A stretch of 64,000 bases of DNA from Lachnospiraceae bacterium (GCA_016286035.1 JAEERY010000050.1:1-64000); one strand, 5' to 3'; counted from the first letter of the stretch, positions 44,816 to 55,047 are shown. Numbers and translations are program-made. Notes: generated from the letters alone by a model not told the origin.

Positions 44816-45640
44816 TTATTTTCTCTTACCCATGATCCTTAACAGTTTCAGGAACAGGTTGATGAAATCCAGATACAGCTGAAAAGCACCAAAGAGAGCC
44901 AGACTGTTTTCTGTCATGTCTGTAGAGTATGCTGCCATCTGCTTAATCTTCTGTGTATCATAAGCTGTAAGACCTACGAAGATAACCACTCCGATAACGG
45001 AAATGATCAGATCAAACATTGAATTTCCAAGGAATATATTAACTATGCTTGCAAGGATTATTCCAACAAGACCCATAAGGCAGATCGAACCGATCTTTGT
45101 AAGATCCTTATCGGTCGTAAGTCCGATAACAGCCATTACGGCAAACATTCCCGCTGTTACAAAGAATGTCAGTGCAATACTGGTTTCTGTATAAGCAAGT
45201 ACCAATATTGAGAATGTCACACCTGTAAGGAATGAGTAAACGGTGTAAAGAACACCTGCCAATACCGCATTATTCTTTTTGATGGCTGCGTTTGAGATAA
45301 GAACTATAGCTATCTCGGCGATAAGTAGAATGAAGAATGATCCACCGGTAAGCATATTTATAGCTGTCATGGGACTGGTTATCATTGCCGCAAACGCCGT
45401 GATTACAAGAGCCACAACCATAAACACGAAAGACTTTGCAACCACCTTCTCGGTAGCTATGGTCATAAGCCCAGCCATACCCGACGGTGTTGAGTAATTA
45501 TAGTCATTATTTGACTGGTATGTCGTCTGTCCTCCGTCGTAGCTGCTTGCACCCTGATTGAATGTATCATATCCGAACCCCGGTATATCACCGGAATTGT
45601 TATCGTAATTGTAATTGTTGCTACTGCTGTAGTTGTCCAT
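44816..45640 (-). CDS. Bax inhibitor-1 / YccA-family membrane protein
   Basis: 274 residues from ATG 45640 (AAAGGAGGG upstream). A Tyr/Asn/Ser-rich hydrophilic N-terminus (about 1-60, many NYNYDNN-type repeats) precedes seven membrane helices with the family pattern: VFMVVALVITAFAAM, INMLTGGSFFILLIAEIAIVLISNAAI, NAVLAGVLYTVYSFLTGVTFS, and a C-terminal SLALFGAFQLYLDFINLFLKLLRIMGKRK. Related proteins conduct calcium or interact with FtsH in other bacteria (family knowledge). The low-complexity N-terminus is unusual for YccA but seen in Firmicute members. Monocistronic. Confidence 0.9.
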   Translation of the reverse strand: MDNYSSSNNYNYDNNSGDIPGFGYDTFNQGASSYDGGQTTYQSNNDYNYSTPSGMAGLMTIATEKVVAKSFVFMVVALVITAFAAMITSPMTAINMLTGGSFFILLIAEIAIVLISNAAIKKNNAVLAGVLYTVYSFLTGVTFSILVLAYTETSIALTFFVTAGMFAVMAVIGLTTDKDLTKIGSICLMGLVGIILASIVNIFLGNSMFDLIISVIGVVIFVGLTAYDTQKIKQMAAYSTDMTENSLALFGAFQLYLDFINLFLKLLRIMGKRK

Positions 45641-45711
45641 ATAAAACCCTCCTTTTACTGAATACATTAACACAAAACATGTGTTTTTACTATGATTAAA
45701 TCATAAAATAT

Positions 45712-46386
45712 CTATAAATTCGATGGTTCTATGATCTCTATAATGCATATGACCTTAGGATCGCTCCCCACACCGTGTATCGCTTCCTTAAGCGACGGAT
45801 AAGCTCTTTGCCTGCTTCTGGCATTGTGAGGAACAAAGCCTGCTTCCTCTCTGATGAACGCCACAGTGTGTATCTGATGATAGAGGCTTTTCTGATTATT
45901 GTAGTAAGTTACAATAGCCTTATCAACCGACTCATCTATGTCATCTTCCTTCCAGATAAACCGTGTGTCTATCCCTCTTCTTTTAAGGTGCGCCCGTATG
46001 GCTCTCGGCGAAGAGCCTATCCTGCCCTTTAATGCGGCTCCGCTTTTTTCAAAGCTCTCAATAAGGTCTCCCACAAGCTCGGGACCTGTTTCTTTTCCCA
46101 TCGCATGCAGGATGTTATAAACAGCCATTATCTCACATCCGGAATAAGCCATATCGACCTTGCCGAAAAGCACACCCTTCCAGGCGCTCTGGTTTTCTAT
46201 GAATCCGTCTTTTAAAGGACTGCCTTCGCTTTTCAGTTTATCTATGTTGGCGCTTTTGTGATCTTTTCTCACAGATCCTTTTATAAAGCTGGTCTTATCC
46301 AGTATGGTATATATACCTACAAGGATCTTTGGTGATACATGTGAGGGTATCCACTGTGCCATCCTATGTTTGAAGTCATCGCTCAT
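45712..46386 (-). CDS. C39-like cysteine peptidase-fold protein (putative)
   Basis: 224 residues, no signal peptide. The central part resembles a papain/C39-like fold: candidate nucleophile in AYSGCEIMAVYNILHAMGK (about Cys84), ESFEKSGAALKGRIGSSPRAIRAHLKRRGI, then candidate His and Asn in QIHTVAFIREEAGFVPHNAR (about 165-185). Motifs are read by eye and activity is unproven. It starts 13 nt after pth, in the mfd-pth transcript, although a peptidase has no known role with either. Substrate unknown. Confidence 0.55.
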   Translation of the reverse strand: MSDDFKHRMAQWIPSHVSPKILVGIYTILDKTSFIKGSVRKDHKSANIDKLKSEGSPLKDGFIENQSAWKGVLFGKVDMAYSGCEIMAVYNILHAMGKETGPELVGDLIESFEKSGAALKGRIGSSPRAIRAHLKRRGIDTRFIWKEDDIDESVDKAIVTYYNNQKSLYHQIHTVAFIREEAGFVPHNARSRQRAYPSLKEAIHGVGSDPKVICIIEIIEPSNL

Positions 46387-46399
46387 ATATGTGCCCCGT

Positions 46400-46963
46400 T
46401 TAACCGTTAAACTTATTCATCGCCTCATCCAGATCTCCGTGAATGATAAGAGGGATAGCCTCCGATGCCTTCTTTGCCGCCTCATCTATCAGTTTTCTGT
46501 CATCATCACTGAAACGGCTTAAGACATAGTCAGCGAGATCGAACCTTGGCGGTTTTTCCCCTATTCCTATCTTCACTCTTGCAAAAACATCGGTTCCAAG
46601 ATGCGATATGATGCTCTTTATGCCGTTATGTCCTCCGGCACTTCCTTTTTTACGGATACGCACCTTTCCGACATCCATGGATGTATCATCATAGATGACA
46701 CAGACCTGTGTCATGGGATCCACTTTAAAATAATCCACTGCGGCACGTATTGCCTCTCCGCTAAGGTTCATATATGTCATGGGTTTCATAAGAACGACTT
46801 TCTCGCCCTCTATGACACCTCTTCCGACAAGGGCTTTAAACCTGCTCTCTGCTATATCGATCCCATAATCATCAGCGATCCTGTCTATCGCCACAAAACC
46901 GGTATTGTGTCTTGTGTTGTCATACTTTTTCTCCGGATTACCCAATCCGACTATTATATACAT
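46400..46963 (-). CDS. pth: Peptidyl-tRNA hydrolase
   Basis: Cleaves peptidyl-tRNA released from stalled ribosomes. 187 residues with MYIIVGLGNPEKKYDNTRHNTGF (catalytic His in RHNTGF), KPMTYMNLSGEA, YDDTSMDVGKVRIRKKGSAGGHNGIKSII and the C-terminal FARVKIGIGEKPP. It follows mfd by 15 nt. The mfd-pth pair is a common Firmicute arrangement. Confidence 0.96.
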   Translation of the reverse strand: MYIIVGLGNPEKKYDNTRHNTGFVAIDRIADDYGIDIAESRFKALVGRGVIEGEKVVLMKPMTYMNLSGEAIRAAVDYFKVDPMTQVCVIYDDTSMDVGKVRIRKKGSAGGHNGIKSIISHLGTDVFARVKIGIGEKPPRFDLADYVLSRFSDDDRKLIDEAAKKASEAIPLIIHGDLDEAMNKFNG

Positions 46964-46978
46964 ATCTCTACCTGCCTG

Positions 46979-49900
46979 TTACTCTTCTTTTCCTGCCAAA
47001 ACAAGTATATCATACATGTCATCAAGCAGACCGTCAGTCATCTTTAAAAGATTCTCCTCATCTATCTCAGCGACCCCCGTCTTCTTATATGATAATACAA
47101 ACTGAGGTGTCTTGTTCGCAACAAATCTCAGACTTCCCTTATACCTGCCTATAAACTCGCTTATCCTTGAAACATCTATCTTTGCAGCCTCATACATCTT
47201 AAAGGTAACTTTAGCGTTAAGGCTCTTTATCTCTGTCACATAGCAGTTATGCGCCTTTACCCTTAAAAGCGAAATCCTTATAAGATTCTGCGCAGAACGC
47301 GGCAGCACACCGAATCTGTCCCTGAGTTCATCCTTTAATTCATCAGCTTCAGCTATGTTCTCGATAGCTGCGATACGTTTATAAATATCGAATTTCTGAA
47401 CCTCGTTTAGGATGTAATCCGCAGGTATGAAAGCATCTGCCTCGAGATCGATCTGGGTGTCGAAATCCGAGGTCTCATCGCTTATGCCCTTTACTTTTTT
47501 GACAGCATCGTTGAGCATCTTGCAGTACAGGTCGTATCCGACAGCCTCCATATGCCCGTGCTGGGTCCTTCCGAGTATGTTTCCCGCACCTCTTATCTCT
47601 AAGTCTCGCATCGCGATCTTAAAGCCGCTGCCAAGGTCGGTATATTCCCTGATAGCCTCCAGGCGCTTTTCTGCCTGTTCCTTTAAAAGCTTATCCCGCT
47701 TGTACATCAAAAATGCATAGGCGGTACGGTTCGATCTTCCGACACGTCCTCTTAACTGATAGAGCTGGGAAAGTCCCATCCTGTCGGAATCGTGTATGAT
47801 GATCGTGTTTACATTTGATATATCAAGACCAGTCTCGACTATGGTCGTTGATACCAGCACATCTATGTCACCGTCTATGAAATCATACATGAGCTTTTCA
47901 AGCTCGTTCTCCTTCATGCGTCCGTGACCGTAGGCAACATTCGCTTCCGGTACAAGTGCCTGTATGCGTGCGGTGACATCTGCTATGTCGTTTATCCTGT
48001 TATAGACATAGTATACCTGTCCGCCGCGGGCCAGCTCACGCACTATGGCTTCCCTGACCAGTTCCTCATTATATTCCATGACAAAGGTCTGTATCGGTAC
48101 CCTGTCACCGGGTGCCTCCTCGAGTACAGACATGTCTTTTATACCGACAAGCGACATATGAAGCGTTCTCGGGATCGGTGTTGCAGACAAGGTAAGTACA
48201 TCCACATTTTCCCTTAGCTTCTTTATCTTTTCCTTATGTGTGACTCCGAATCTCTGCTCCTCGTCCACTATCAGAAGTCCGAGATCTTTATAGGAAACAT
48301 CCTCAGACAAAAGTCTGTGGGTTCCTATCACTATATCGACCAGCCCCTTCTTAAGATCCGATACTGTCTCCCTCTGTTCTTTTGCAGTCCTGAACCTTGA
48401 GAGCATCTGTATCCTTACGGGATAGTCCTTCATACGCTGTGTAAAGGTATTGTAATGCTGCTGGGCAAGTATGGTGGTGGGAACGAGCATCGCCACCTGT
48501 TTGCCCTCCAAAACAGCCTTAAATGCGGCTCTTATGGCTATCTCTGTCTTTCCGTATCCGACATCTCCGCAGATAAGTCTGTCCATGATCTTTGTCGATT
48601 CCATGTCAGACTTTGTCTCAGCTATGGCCTTAAGCTGATCATCTGTCTCCTCAAAAGGAAATGTCTCCTCAAATTCCTTCTGCCAGACAGTATCCTCACT
48701 AAACACATATCCGTTCTTTAACTGACGTGCGGCATAGAGATTTACGAGGTCCTGGGCCACCTCATCAACAGCTGTTCTTACCTTTGATTTTGTATTGCTC
48801 CATTCCTTGCTTCCCAGTTTGTTTAACTTAGGCTTTCTTGCAGCATCGGAGGAGGCGTACTTCTGCACAGAACCAAACCCTGTGGCCAGCACATACAGAT
48901 TTCCTCCGTCACGGTAGGATATCTTCATATAATCCCTGATGATATTTTCGGATTCGATCTGCTCTATACCCTGATATATGCCAAGACCATGGCTCTCGTG
49001 AACCACATAATCCCCGACTTTAAGATCGTTAAAATCATGTATGGCGGTCCCTTCGTACTTCTTTCGCCTGTTCTTCTTTTTGGGCACACCGAATATATCG
49101 CTCTCGCTTATGACAACAAACTTAAGTAACGGGTACTCAAAGCCTCTTATCATATGGCCGTACATGACCACTATCTCACCCGGGATGGCATCACGGTCAA
49201 AATTCTCGCTGTATACAGCAGGGATATCAAGTCCCCTTATGTCATCGGCAAGCCTGCCTGCCCTTGTACGTGAAGGAGACAAGAGTATGACCCTATACCC
49301 TCTTTTTTTATAGATTTCAAGATCCTTTATAAGATATTCAAAGCTGTTTTTATACGGGGCTATTGATTTTGCTGTTATATTGCATCTGTATGAAACATCA
49401 ACCAGTGTGGTCCTGCTCTCTATCGACATCATACACAGTGTCGCAAGTTTGTTTAATCCGGCTATGGTCTCTTCCTGTGAATAGAGTAGCTTTCCCTGTC
49501 CGGGGAGTATATATCCCTTTAACAGCCTGTTTTTCATGCTCTCTTCAAATTCGATCTCGACAGCTTTTGCATGCTCCAAAATATGGACAGGCTCATCCAG
49601 TATGAGTAATGTTTTATCCGCATCAAACATGTCCGTGAAATGATACAGATCATCATAAAAATATGAAGCATATGAATCCAGGCTGACCATCCTTCCGAGT
49701 TCCAAAAGGTCCTCTTTAAGAGTCTTTACCTGCATATCTATCCTGTGGGCTTCCTCGGTCTTGAATTCCTCCCTGAAAGCATTATAGACGCTGTCCCTTT
49801 CAGCCTCGATCTTCTCAAGGCCGTCTCTTAACATATCCTGCGAAAGTATCATCTCCGTCGCAGGAAATACGGTTATCGAATCAAGTTTTTCAATGGAACG

Positions 49901-50533
49901 CTGGGAATCTATATCAAAGCTTCTTATCGAATCAACATCATCTCCCCAAAGCTCTATCCTGTAAGGATTGGCACTGGTCGTATCAAAGATATCAATGATA
50001 TCTCCCCTTACGGAAAACTGTCCGGGTTCCTCTACCTGGTAATTCCTGATATACCCTATATCAACAAGCCTTGATGAGAGCTTCTTTATATCTATCTGAC
50101 TCTCACTGTTTATCTCGATACATCCTGACACAAAATGCTCTATCGGCAGTACCGGACTCATCAGGGTGTCAAAGGTGGTCACTATGGTGCATGGACCGTT
50201 CTCAGTAAGCTGTCGTAAGGCCTTTAGTCTTTCTGTGACCAGCTTGTTTCCGTGGATATCAGCCTGATAAAAGATCAGATCCTTGGAAGGATATGTGTAA
50301 ACATTGTCATCATAAAGACGCATATCCTCAGCGATCTCTTTTACCCTGATATCACTGTATGTGGCTATTATCCTGTAGTCGGCATTTTCAGAAAAAGCCT
50401 CGGCAAGATTGATCTTCTGTGAATCTGAACAGCCTGATACTGCTACCGCCTTTTTCTTTCGAAGCATATCATATATTTTGTTGTAATCCGAAAGCTCCTT
50501 TAGTGGAGAAGTAAGTATGTTCATATCATCCAC
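46979..50533 (-). CDS. mfd: Transcription-repair coupling factor
   Basis: Removes RNA polymerase stalled at lesions and recruits UvrA. 1184 residues. UvrB-like N-terminal modules (about 1-350) precede the RNA polymerase-interacting domain KVGDYVVHESHGLGIYQGIEQIE (about 510). The translocase has Walker A ICGDVGYGKTEIAIRAAFKA (about 655), DEEQRFGV, TATPIPRTLHMS, and motif VI QLYQLRGRVGRSNRTAYAF; the TRCF C-terminal domain closes the protein. The start is uncertain: GTG 50533 or ATG 50524, neither with a strong ribosome site. The spoVG terminator ends only about 18 nt upstream, leaving little room for a separate promoter. Confidence 0.96.
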   Translation of the reverse strand: MDDMNILTSPLKELSDYNKIYDMLRKKKAVAVSGCSDSQKINLAEAFSENADYRIIATYSDIRVKEIAEDMRLYDDNVYTYPSKDLIFYQADIHGNKLVTERLKALRQLTENGPCTIVTTFDTLMSPVLPIEHFVSGCIEINSESQIDIKKLSSRLVDIGYIRNYQVEEPGQFSVRGDIIDIFDTTSANPYRIELWGDDVDSIRSFDIDSQRSIEKLDSITVFPATEMILSQDMLRDGLEKIEAERDSVYNAFREEFKTEEAHRIDMQVKTLKEDLLELGRMVSLDSYASYFYDDLYHFTDMFDADKTLLILDEPVHILEHAKAVEIEFEESMKNRLLKGYILPGQGKLLYSQEETIAGLNKLATLCMMSIESRTTLVDVSYRCNITAKSIAPYKNSFEYLIKDLEIYKKRGYRVILLSPSRTRAGRLADDIRGLDIPAVYSENFDRDAIPGEIVVMYGHMIRGFEYPLLKFVVISESDIFGVPKKKNRRKKYEGTAIHDFNDLKVGDYVVHESHGLGIYQGIEQIESENIIRDYMKISYRDGGNLYVLATGFGSVQKYASSDAARKPKLNKLGSKEWSNTKSKVRTAVDEVAQDLVNLYAARQLKNGYVFSEDTVWQKEFEETFPFEETDDQLKAIAETKSDMESTKIMDRLICGDVGYGKTEIAIRAAFKAVLEGKQVAMLVPTTILAQQHYNTFTQRMKDYPVRIQMLSRFRTAKEQRETVSDLKKGLVDIVIGTHRLLSEDVSYKDLGLLIVDEEQRFGVTHKEKIKKLRENVDVLTLSATPIPRTLHMSLVGIKDMSVLEEAPGDRVPIQTFVMEYNEELVREAIVRELARGGQVYYVYNRINDIADVTARIQALVPEANVAYGHGRMKENELEKLMYDFIDGDIDVLVSTTIVETGLDISNVNTIIIHDSDRMGLSQLYQLRGRVGRSNRTAYAFLMYKRDKLLKEQAEKRLEAIREYTDLGSGFKIAMRDLEIRGAGNILGRTQHGHMEAVGYDLYCKMLNDAVKKVKGISDETSDFDTQIDLEADAFIPADYILNEVQKFDIYKRIAAIENIAEADELKDELRDRFGVLPRSAQNLIRISLLRVKAHNCYVTEIKSLNAKVTFKMYEAAKIDVSRISEFIGRYKGSLRFVANKTPQFVLSYKKTGVAEIDEENLLKMTDGLLDDMYDILVLAGKEE

Positions 50534-50550
50534 AATGATAACATTTTCGC

Positions 50551-50589
50551 AAAAGAAAAGCCACAGGCTGATACTCCTGCGGCTTTTCT
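50551..50589 (-). terminator. Terminator between spoVG and mfd
   Basis: Minus-strand stem AGAAAAGCCGCAGG / CCTGTGGCTTTTCT (one G-T pair) followed by TTTTC and TTTTG. It sits immediately ahead of the mfd start. Confidence 0.8.
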
Positions 50590-50643
50590 AACCCCATATC
50601 CGGTAACGACTGCTAATGTCGTTTCCTGTCTCTGAAAAAGAGC

Positions 50644-50916
50644 TTACATTTCATCCGGTTCATCCTTTGCTTTCTCATAAGCCTCGAGGATGATCCTCTG
50701 GATGGAATCTCTTGTTGCTGAATTGATCGGATGAGCTATATCCCTGTATTCTCCGTCCGTGGCTTTCTTACTCGGCATCGCGATGAATAACCCCTTTTCA
50801 CCCTCGATGACCTTGATATCATGAACTACGAACTCATCATCTATCGTGATAGATACGATAGCCCTCATCTTACTCTCTTTAGAAATCTTACGTACCCTTA
50901 CATCTGTAATCTTCAC
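50644..50916 (-). CDS. spoVG: Septation/sporulation regulator SpoVG
   Basis: Small RNA/DNA-binding regulator. Starting at GTG 50916 gives 90 residues, [50 protein letters not shown] then [24 protein letters not shown], matching the family. An upstream in-frame GTG would place the AAAGGAGGG site inside the gene; that site is 8 nt before the chosen GTG. It lies 60 nt after glgD, possibly in the same transcript. Confidence 0.95.
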   Translation of the reverse strand: MKITDVRVRKISKESKMRAIVSITIDDEFVVHDIKVIEGEKGLFIAMPSKKATDGEYRDIAHPINSATRDSIQRIILEAYEKAKDEPDEM

Positions 50917-50976
50917 TGAGTTGCCCTCCTTTGGTGTCGTCACGATAAGTATCGCAACTGTCGTCGGATATATGCT

Positions 50977-52095
50977 TTACATTACATATCTGTCTGTATG
51001 TTCCACTACCACCTCAATGCCATTCTCACCCTTATGATAAGAATTTGCTCTTATGGTGCCGTGGCTCTCGACAATACAGTTCTCTATATATGAATTGTCT
51101 CCGATATACACATCATTTAAAATGATTGAGTTCTTTATCGTACAGTTGTTTCCGATGAATGTCTGTCTGAATATGACAGAATCCTCAACCGTACCGTTTA
51201 CGATCGTTCCGCTTGCAACAAGGCTGTTCATGATCTTTGCACCGACATTGTACTTGGCCGGAGGAAGATCATCCACCTTTGAGTAGATATCGGGATAGGT
51301 CTTAAAGAAGTAATCCCTTACCTCAGGTTTTAAGAAGTCCATGTTTGCTGAGAAATAATCGTTTACGGAAGCTATATTCTTCCAGTAATCAGTGATCTTG
51401 TATCCGTATATCCTCTTCTGGCCTTTATACCTTATAAGGATATCTCTTACGAAATCGTATCTGTCCTCTTCAGCACACTTCTCTATCATCTCAACGAGAA
51501 GTCTTCTTCTTATGATATAGATACCGCAGCTTATCGTATTGGATCTTGCTACCACTGCCTTCTCTTCAAATTCTTCTATACGGCAGTCCTCATTCATCCT
51601 GATGGTTCCGTATCTGTCAACGTTGAAGCCCTGCTCCATCTCCTTGCATACAACTGTTATATCAGCCTTCTTTTCGATGTGGTATTCGAGTACCTTATTG
51701 AAATCGAGCTTATATACACAGTCTGCAGAAGCTATTACAACATATGGCTCATGGCTGGCTTTTAAGAACGAGAGATTCTGATAGATAGAATCCGCCGTGC
51801 CTCTGTACCAGAAACTGTTGTCAGCCGTTACCGCAGGTGTCATTACGAAAAGACCTCCCTGCTTACGACCGAAATCCCACCACTTTGATGAGCTTAAGTG
51901 CTCATTTAAGCTGCGCGCATTGTACTGGGTAAACACTGCTACTTTCTGTATATGCGAATTGGACATGTTACTTAACGCAAAGTCGATCGCTCTGTAGCTT
52001 CCTGCAATAGGCATCGCACCTATAGCTCTTTTTTGTGACAATTCCTTCATGCGGTGATTATTTCCGCCTGCAAGTATAATTCCTATCGCTCTCAT
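50977..52095 (-). CDS. glgD: Glucose-1-phosphate adenylyltransferase, regulatory-type subunit
   Basis: GlgC paralogue of 372 residues that pairs with GlgC in Firmicutes. It keeps [35 protein letters not shown] and [13 protein letters not shown], plus a C-terminal left-handed beta-helix ([31 protein letters not shown]), but has altered catalytic-loop residues typical of GlgD. Its ATG overlaps the glgC TGA (ATGA), giving translational coupling and likely stoichiometric assembly. Confidence 0.93.
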   Translation of the reverse strand: MRAIGIILAGGNNHRMKELSQKRAIGAMPIAGSYRAIDFALSNMSNSHIQKVAVFTQYNARSLNEHLSSSKWWDFGRKQGGLFVMTPAVTADNSFWYRGTADSIYQNLSFLKASHEPYVVIASADCVYKLDFNKVLEYHIEKKADITVVCKEMEQGFNVDRYGTIRMNEDCRIEEFEEKAVVARSNTISCGIYIIRRRLLVEMIEKCAEEDRYDFVRDILIRYKGQKRIYGYKITDYWKNIASVNDYFSANMDFLKPEVRDYFFKTYPDIYSKVDDLPPAKYNVGAKIMNSLVASGTIVNGTVEDSVIFRQTFIGNNCTIKNSIILNDVYIGDNSYIENCIVESHGTIRANSYHKGENGIEVVVEHTDRYVM

Positions 52096-53366
52096 ACACT
52101 ATCACCTGCCTTAATTAATGTCTTACCACTTGCCAGTGTATTGTTCTGATAATCCGCATACTCGGTCTCACCGAATACACATGCGTTCTTGCCTATCGTG
52201 ATATTCTCGGGAATGATGCTCTTCTCACCTATACATACGAGTCCGCTGTTATAGATATGAGGATCTGTCTCATTCTCGACCTCGTCTCCTATACCGAGAC
52301 GACAGCCGTTCCTGATCTCAACATTCTCCGCTACGATCGATTTATACAGTTCGCAGTTATCTCCGATCACCGTGTTGTTCATGATGATGGAATCTCTTAC
52401 AACGGTGTTCTTTCCTATGGTGACACCGCAACCTATGACTGAGTTGTATACCTTTCCGTAGATATCAGAGCCCTCACCTATGATGCTCTTTTCAACCTCA
52501 CTCTCTCTCGAGAAGTACTGAGGCGGTAAGATATCCGATTTGGTATAGATCTTCCAGTATTCCTCATAAAGGTTGAACTCGGGAACTATATCTATGAGTT
52601 CCATATTGGCCTCCCAATATGAATGAAGGGTTCCCACATCCTTCCAGTATCCGTTGAACTCATATGCATACAACGGACATCCTTTATCATGACAATAAGG
52701 AATGATATGCTTACCGAAGTCTAGTCCTGGCTGGTCTGCCATTGTTATAAGTGCTTCTTTTAAGGTCTTCCAGTTGAAGATATATATACCCATGGATGCG
52801 AGATTGCTCCTGGGGTTGGCGGGTTTCTCTTCAAAATCGGTGATCTTCCTGTTCTCATCAGTTATCATGATACCGAAACGCTTTGCCTCTTCCATCGGAA
52901 CCGGCATAACGGCTATCGTACATTCAGATTTGTTCTGCTTGTGGAAATCAAGCATCACCTCATAGTCCATCTTATAGATATGGTCTCCCGAAAGTATAAG
53001 GATATATTCGGGGTTAAAACTGTCCATGTAATCGATGTTCTGGTAAATAGCGTTTGCCGTACCCGTATACCACTCACTGTTGGTACTCTTTTCATAAGGA
53101 GGCAGGACCGTAACGCCACCGATATTTCTGTCAAGATCCCACGGGATACCGATACCGATATGTGTATTCAGTCTTAACGGCTGATACTGTGTAAGAACAC
53201 CTACCGTGTCAACACCTGAATTGATACAGTTACTTAAAGGGAAATCAATGATGCGGTACTTTCCGCCAAAAGATACCGCCGGCTTTGCAACCTTAGACGT
53301 TAGAACTCCCAGTCTGCTGCCCTGTCCGCCCGCGAGCAACATGGCAATCATTTCCTTTTTAATCAT
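52092..53366 (-). CDS. glgC: Glucose-1-phosphate adenylyltransferase, catalytic subunit
   Basis: Makes ADP-glucose, the glycogen precursor. 424 residues: [39 protein letters not shown] (nucleotide and activator regions), [37 protein letters not shown], then a beta-helix domain. AGAGGTG precedes the ATG. First gene of glgC-glgD; glgA and glgB are not in the window. A promoter at 53438-53466 and a palindrome at the predicted start point lie upstream. Confidence 0.96.
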   Translation of the reverse strand: MIKKEMIAMLLAGGQGSRLGVLTSKVAKPAVSFGGKYRIIDFPLSNCINSGVDTVGVLTQYQPLRLNTHIGIGIPWDLDRNIGGVTVLPPYEKSTNSEWYTGTANAIYQNIDYMDSFNPEYILILSGDHIYKMDYEVMLDFHKQNKSECTIAVMPVPMEEAKRFGIMITDENRKITDFEEKPANPRSNLASMGIYIFNWKTLKEALITMADQPGLDFGKHIIPYCHDKGCPLYAYEFNGYWKDVGTLHSYWEANMELIDIVPEFNLYEEYWKIYTKSDILPPQYFSRESEVEKSIIGEGSDIYGKVYNSVIGCGVTIGKNTVVRDSIIMNNTVIGDNCELYKSIVAENVEIRNGCRLGIGDEVENETDPHIYNSGLVCIGEKSIIPENITIGKNACVFGETEYADYQNNTLASGKTLIKAGDSV

Positions 53367-53416
53367 GTCATCACCTCTTCTGTCTCAGTATTATGTCTTT
53401 TTTGCAGTCAAAAAGG

Positions 53417-53432
53417 TACAATAGAAATTGTA
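53417..53432. promoter_or_regulatory. Palindrome at predicted glgC start point
   Basis: TACAATAGAAATTGTA (6-bp arms, 4-nt spacer) at about +1 of the glgC promoter. Candidate operator; regulator unknown. Confidence 0.35.
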
Positions 53433-53437
53433 TGTAG

Positions 53438-53466
53438 ATTATAGCATAGAAAGAATTTATTGTGAA
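53438..53466 (-). promoter_or_regulatory. Sigma-A promoter of glgC-glgD
   Basis: Minus strand TTCACA (53461-53466), 17 nt, TATAAT (53438-53443), about 70 nt upstream of the glgC ATG. The 53367-53669 gap is AT-rich and contains this and the divergent murC promoter. Confidence 0.6.
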
Positions 53467-53535
53467 GTTTTTTAGAATTATTTAACACTATTATGCAAAT
53501 TTTTGTGAATTTTCACTAAATTGATTGACTTTCTT

Positions 53536-53565
53536 TTGAAAAATAATAAATTGATATGGTATATC
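53536..53565 (+). promoter_or_regulatory. Putative promoter of murC
   Basis: TTGAAA (53536-53541), 18 nt, TATATC (53560-53565) with an upstream TG (extended -10). Confidence 0.45.
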
Positions 53566-53669
53566 GTCTGACCGCTACCACAAGATATTGTAGCCGTATT
53601 GTATTTTGAGAATAATTGGAATAAAATAAATATTTGATAGTTCTGATTCTTAATAGGAAGGAAAAGATC

Positions 53670-55046
53670 ATGTATCAGTTAGATTTTAACAATCCCTGTC
53701 ACGTATATTTCTGCGGTATAGGCGGGATAAGCATGAGCGGTCTGGCAGAGATTTTGCTGTCAAGAGGATTTACAGTTTCCGGTTCGGACATGAAGGAAAG
53801 CGAACTGACCCGCATACTTGAAGAAAAGGGAGCAAAAGTCTTTATCGGACAAAGAAGCGAGAATATCACAGCCGATATTGATCTTTTGGTCTATACCGCG
53901 GCCATAAGCAAAGACAATCCCGAATGGATCGCCATGACCGATATGGAGATACCTAATATATCAAGAGCCCAGCTTTTGGGTCAGATAATGAAGAATTTCG
54001 ATCTACCCATCGCTATAAGCGGAACTCACGGAAAGACCACAACAACTTCAATGATAACCGAGATACTTGTGCATGCAGATACCGATCCCACGGTTTCGGT
54101 CGGTGGTATGCTAAAAAGCATAGGTGGTAATCTTAGGATCGGTCACTCGCCCTATTTTGTTACAGAAGCATGCGAATACACAAACAGCTTCCTCAGTTTC
54201 TTTCCAAAGATCGCACTTATCCTCAACATAGAAGAAGACCATCTAGATTTCTTTAAAGATATAGACGATATAAGAAATTCATTTAAAAAGTTTGCTTCCC
54301 TGCTTCCTAAGGACGGCACTCTTATAATCAATTCGGAAATCGACAGACTAGATATTATAACAGGTTCGATTGAATGCCCGTATATAACCTACGGAATGAA
54401 CGATAATGCAGATTATTATGCGACGGATATCACTTATGATGAACTGGCACATCCCACGTACATACTTCACAGTCCGTCAGGAGAAGCAAAGGTATCGCTC
54501 AATGTTCCTGGAATACACAATGTCTATAACTCTATGGCTGCGATCGCATTTTCGGATGTAGCCGGTATAGACAGGATTACTGCACTCGATGCCCTGTTAG
54601 GTTTTTGTGGGACAGACAGAAGATTTGAAAAGAAAGGTGAGATCGGTGGCGTCACGATAATAGATGATTATGCCCACCATCCAACAGAGATAAAAGCAAC
54701 CTTGAGGGCTGCTCAAAACTATCCGCATAAGACTTTGTGGTGCGTCTTCCAGCCTCACACATATACAAGAACCAAAGCATTCCTTAGCGATTTTGCAGAG
54801 GCTCTCTCACTCGCAGACAAGATTGTTCTTGCGGATATATATGCCGCAAGGGAAAAGAACACAATCGGTATCTCTTCACTCGACCTAAAAGCCGAGATAG
54901 AAAAACTTGGTAAGGAATGCTACTATTTCCCCACATTTGACGAGATTGAAAATTTTCTTTTGGAAAATTGTTCACAATCCGATTTGTTGATAACCATGGG
55001 GGCGGGAGATATAGTAAAAGTAGGCGAAAGCCTCCTCGGGATCTGA
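53670..55046 (+). CDS. murC: UDP-N-acetylmuramate--L-alanine ligase
   Basis: Adds L-Ala to UDP-MurNAc, the first amino-acid step of the peptidoglycan precursor. 458 residues from ATG 53670 (AGGAAGG 8 nt upstream); a longer frame lacks a ribosome site. N-terminal VYFCGIGGISMSGLAEILLSRGFTVSGSD, ATP loop ISGTHGKTTTTSMI, TEACEYTNSFLSFFPKIALILNIEEDHLDFF, and the C-terminal IIDDYAHHPTEIKATLRAA. A strong hairpin follows. murC lies just ahead of the primosome genes, separated by the DnaA-box cluster. Confidence 0.96.
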   Translation: MYQLDFNNPCHVYFCGIGGISMSGLAEILLSRGFTVSGSDMKESELTRILEEKGAKVFIGQRSENITADIDLLVYTAAISKDNPEWIAMTDMEIPNISRAQLLGQIMKNFDLPIAISGTHGKTTTTSMITEILVHADTDPTVSVGGMLKSIGGNLRIGHSPYFVTEACEYTNSFLSFFPKIALILNIEEDHLDFFKDIDDIRNSFKKFASLLPKDGTLIINSEIDRLDIITGSIECPYITYGMNDNADYYATDITYDELAHPTYILHSPSGEAKVSLNVPGIHNVYNSMAAIAFSDVAGIDRITALDALLGFCGTDRRFEKKGEIGGVTIIDDYAHHPTEIKATLRAAQNYPHKTLWCVFQPHTYTRTKAFLSDFAEALSLADKIVLADIYAAREKNTIGISSLDLKAEIEKLGKECYYFPTFDEIENFLLENCSQSDLLITMGAGDIVKVGESLLGI

Positions 55047-55047
55047 T

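Noticed and set aside
47427-49605. Plus-strand open frames opposite mfd
   Set aside because: They lack ribosome sites and family features and mirror the codon pattern of the strongly supported mfd gene.
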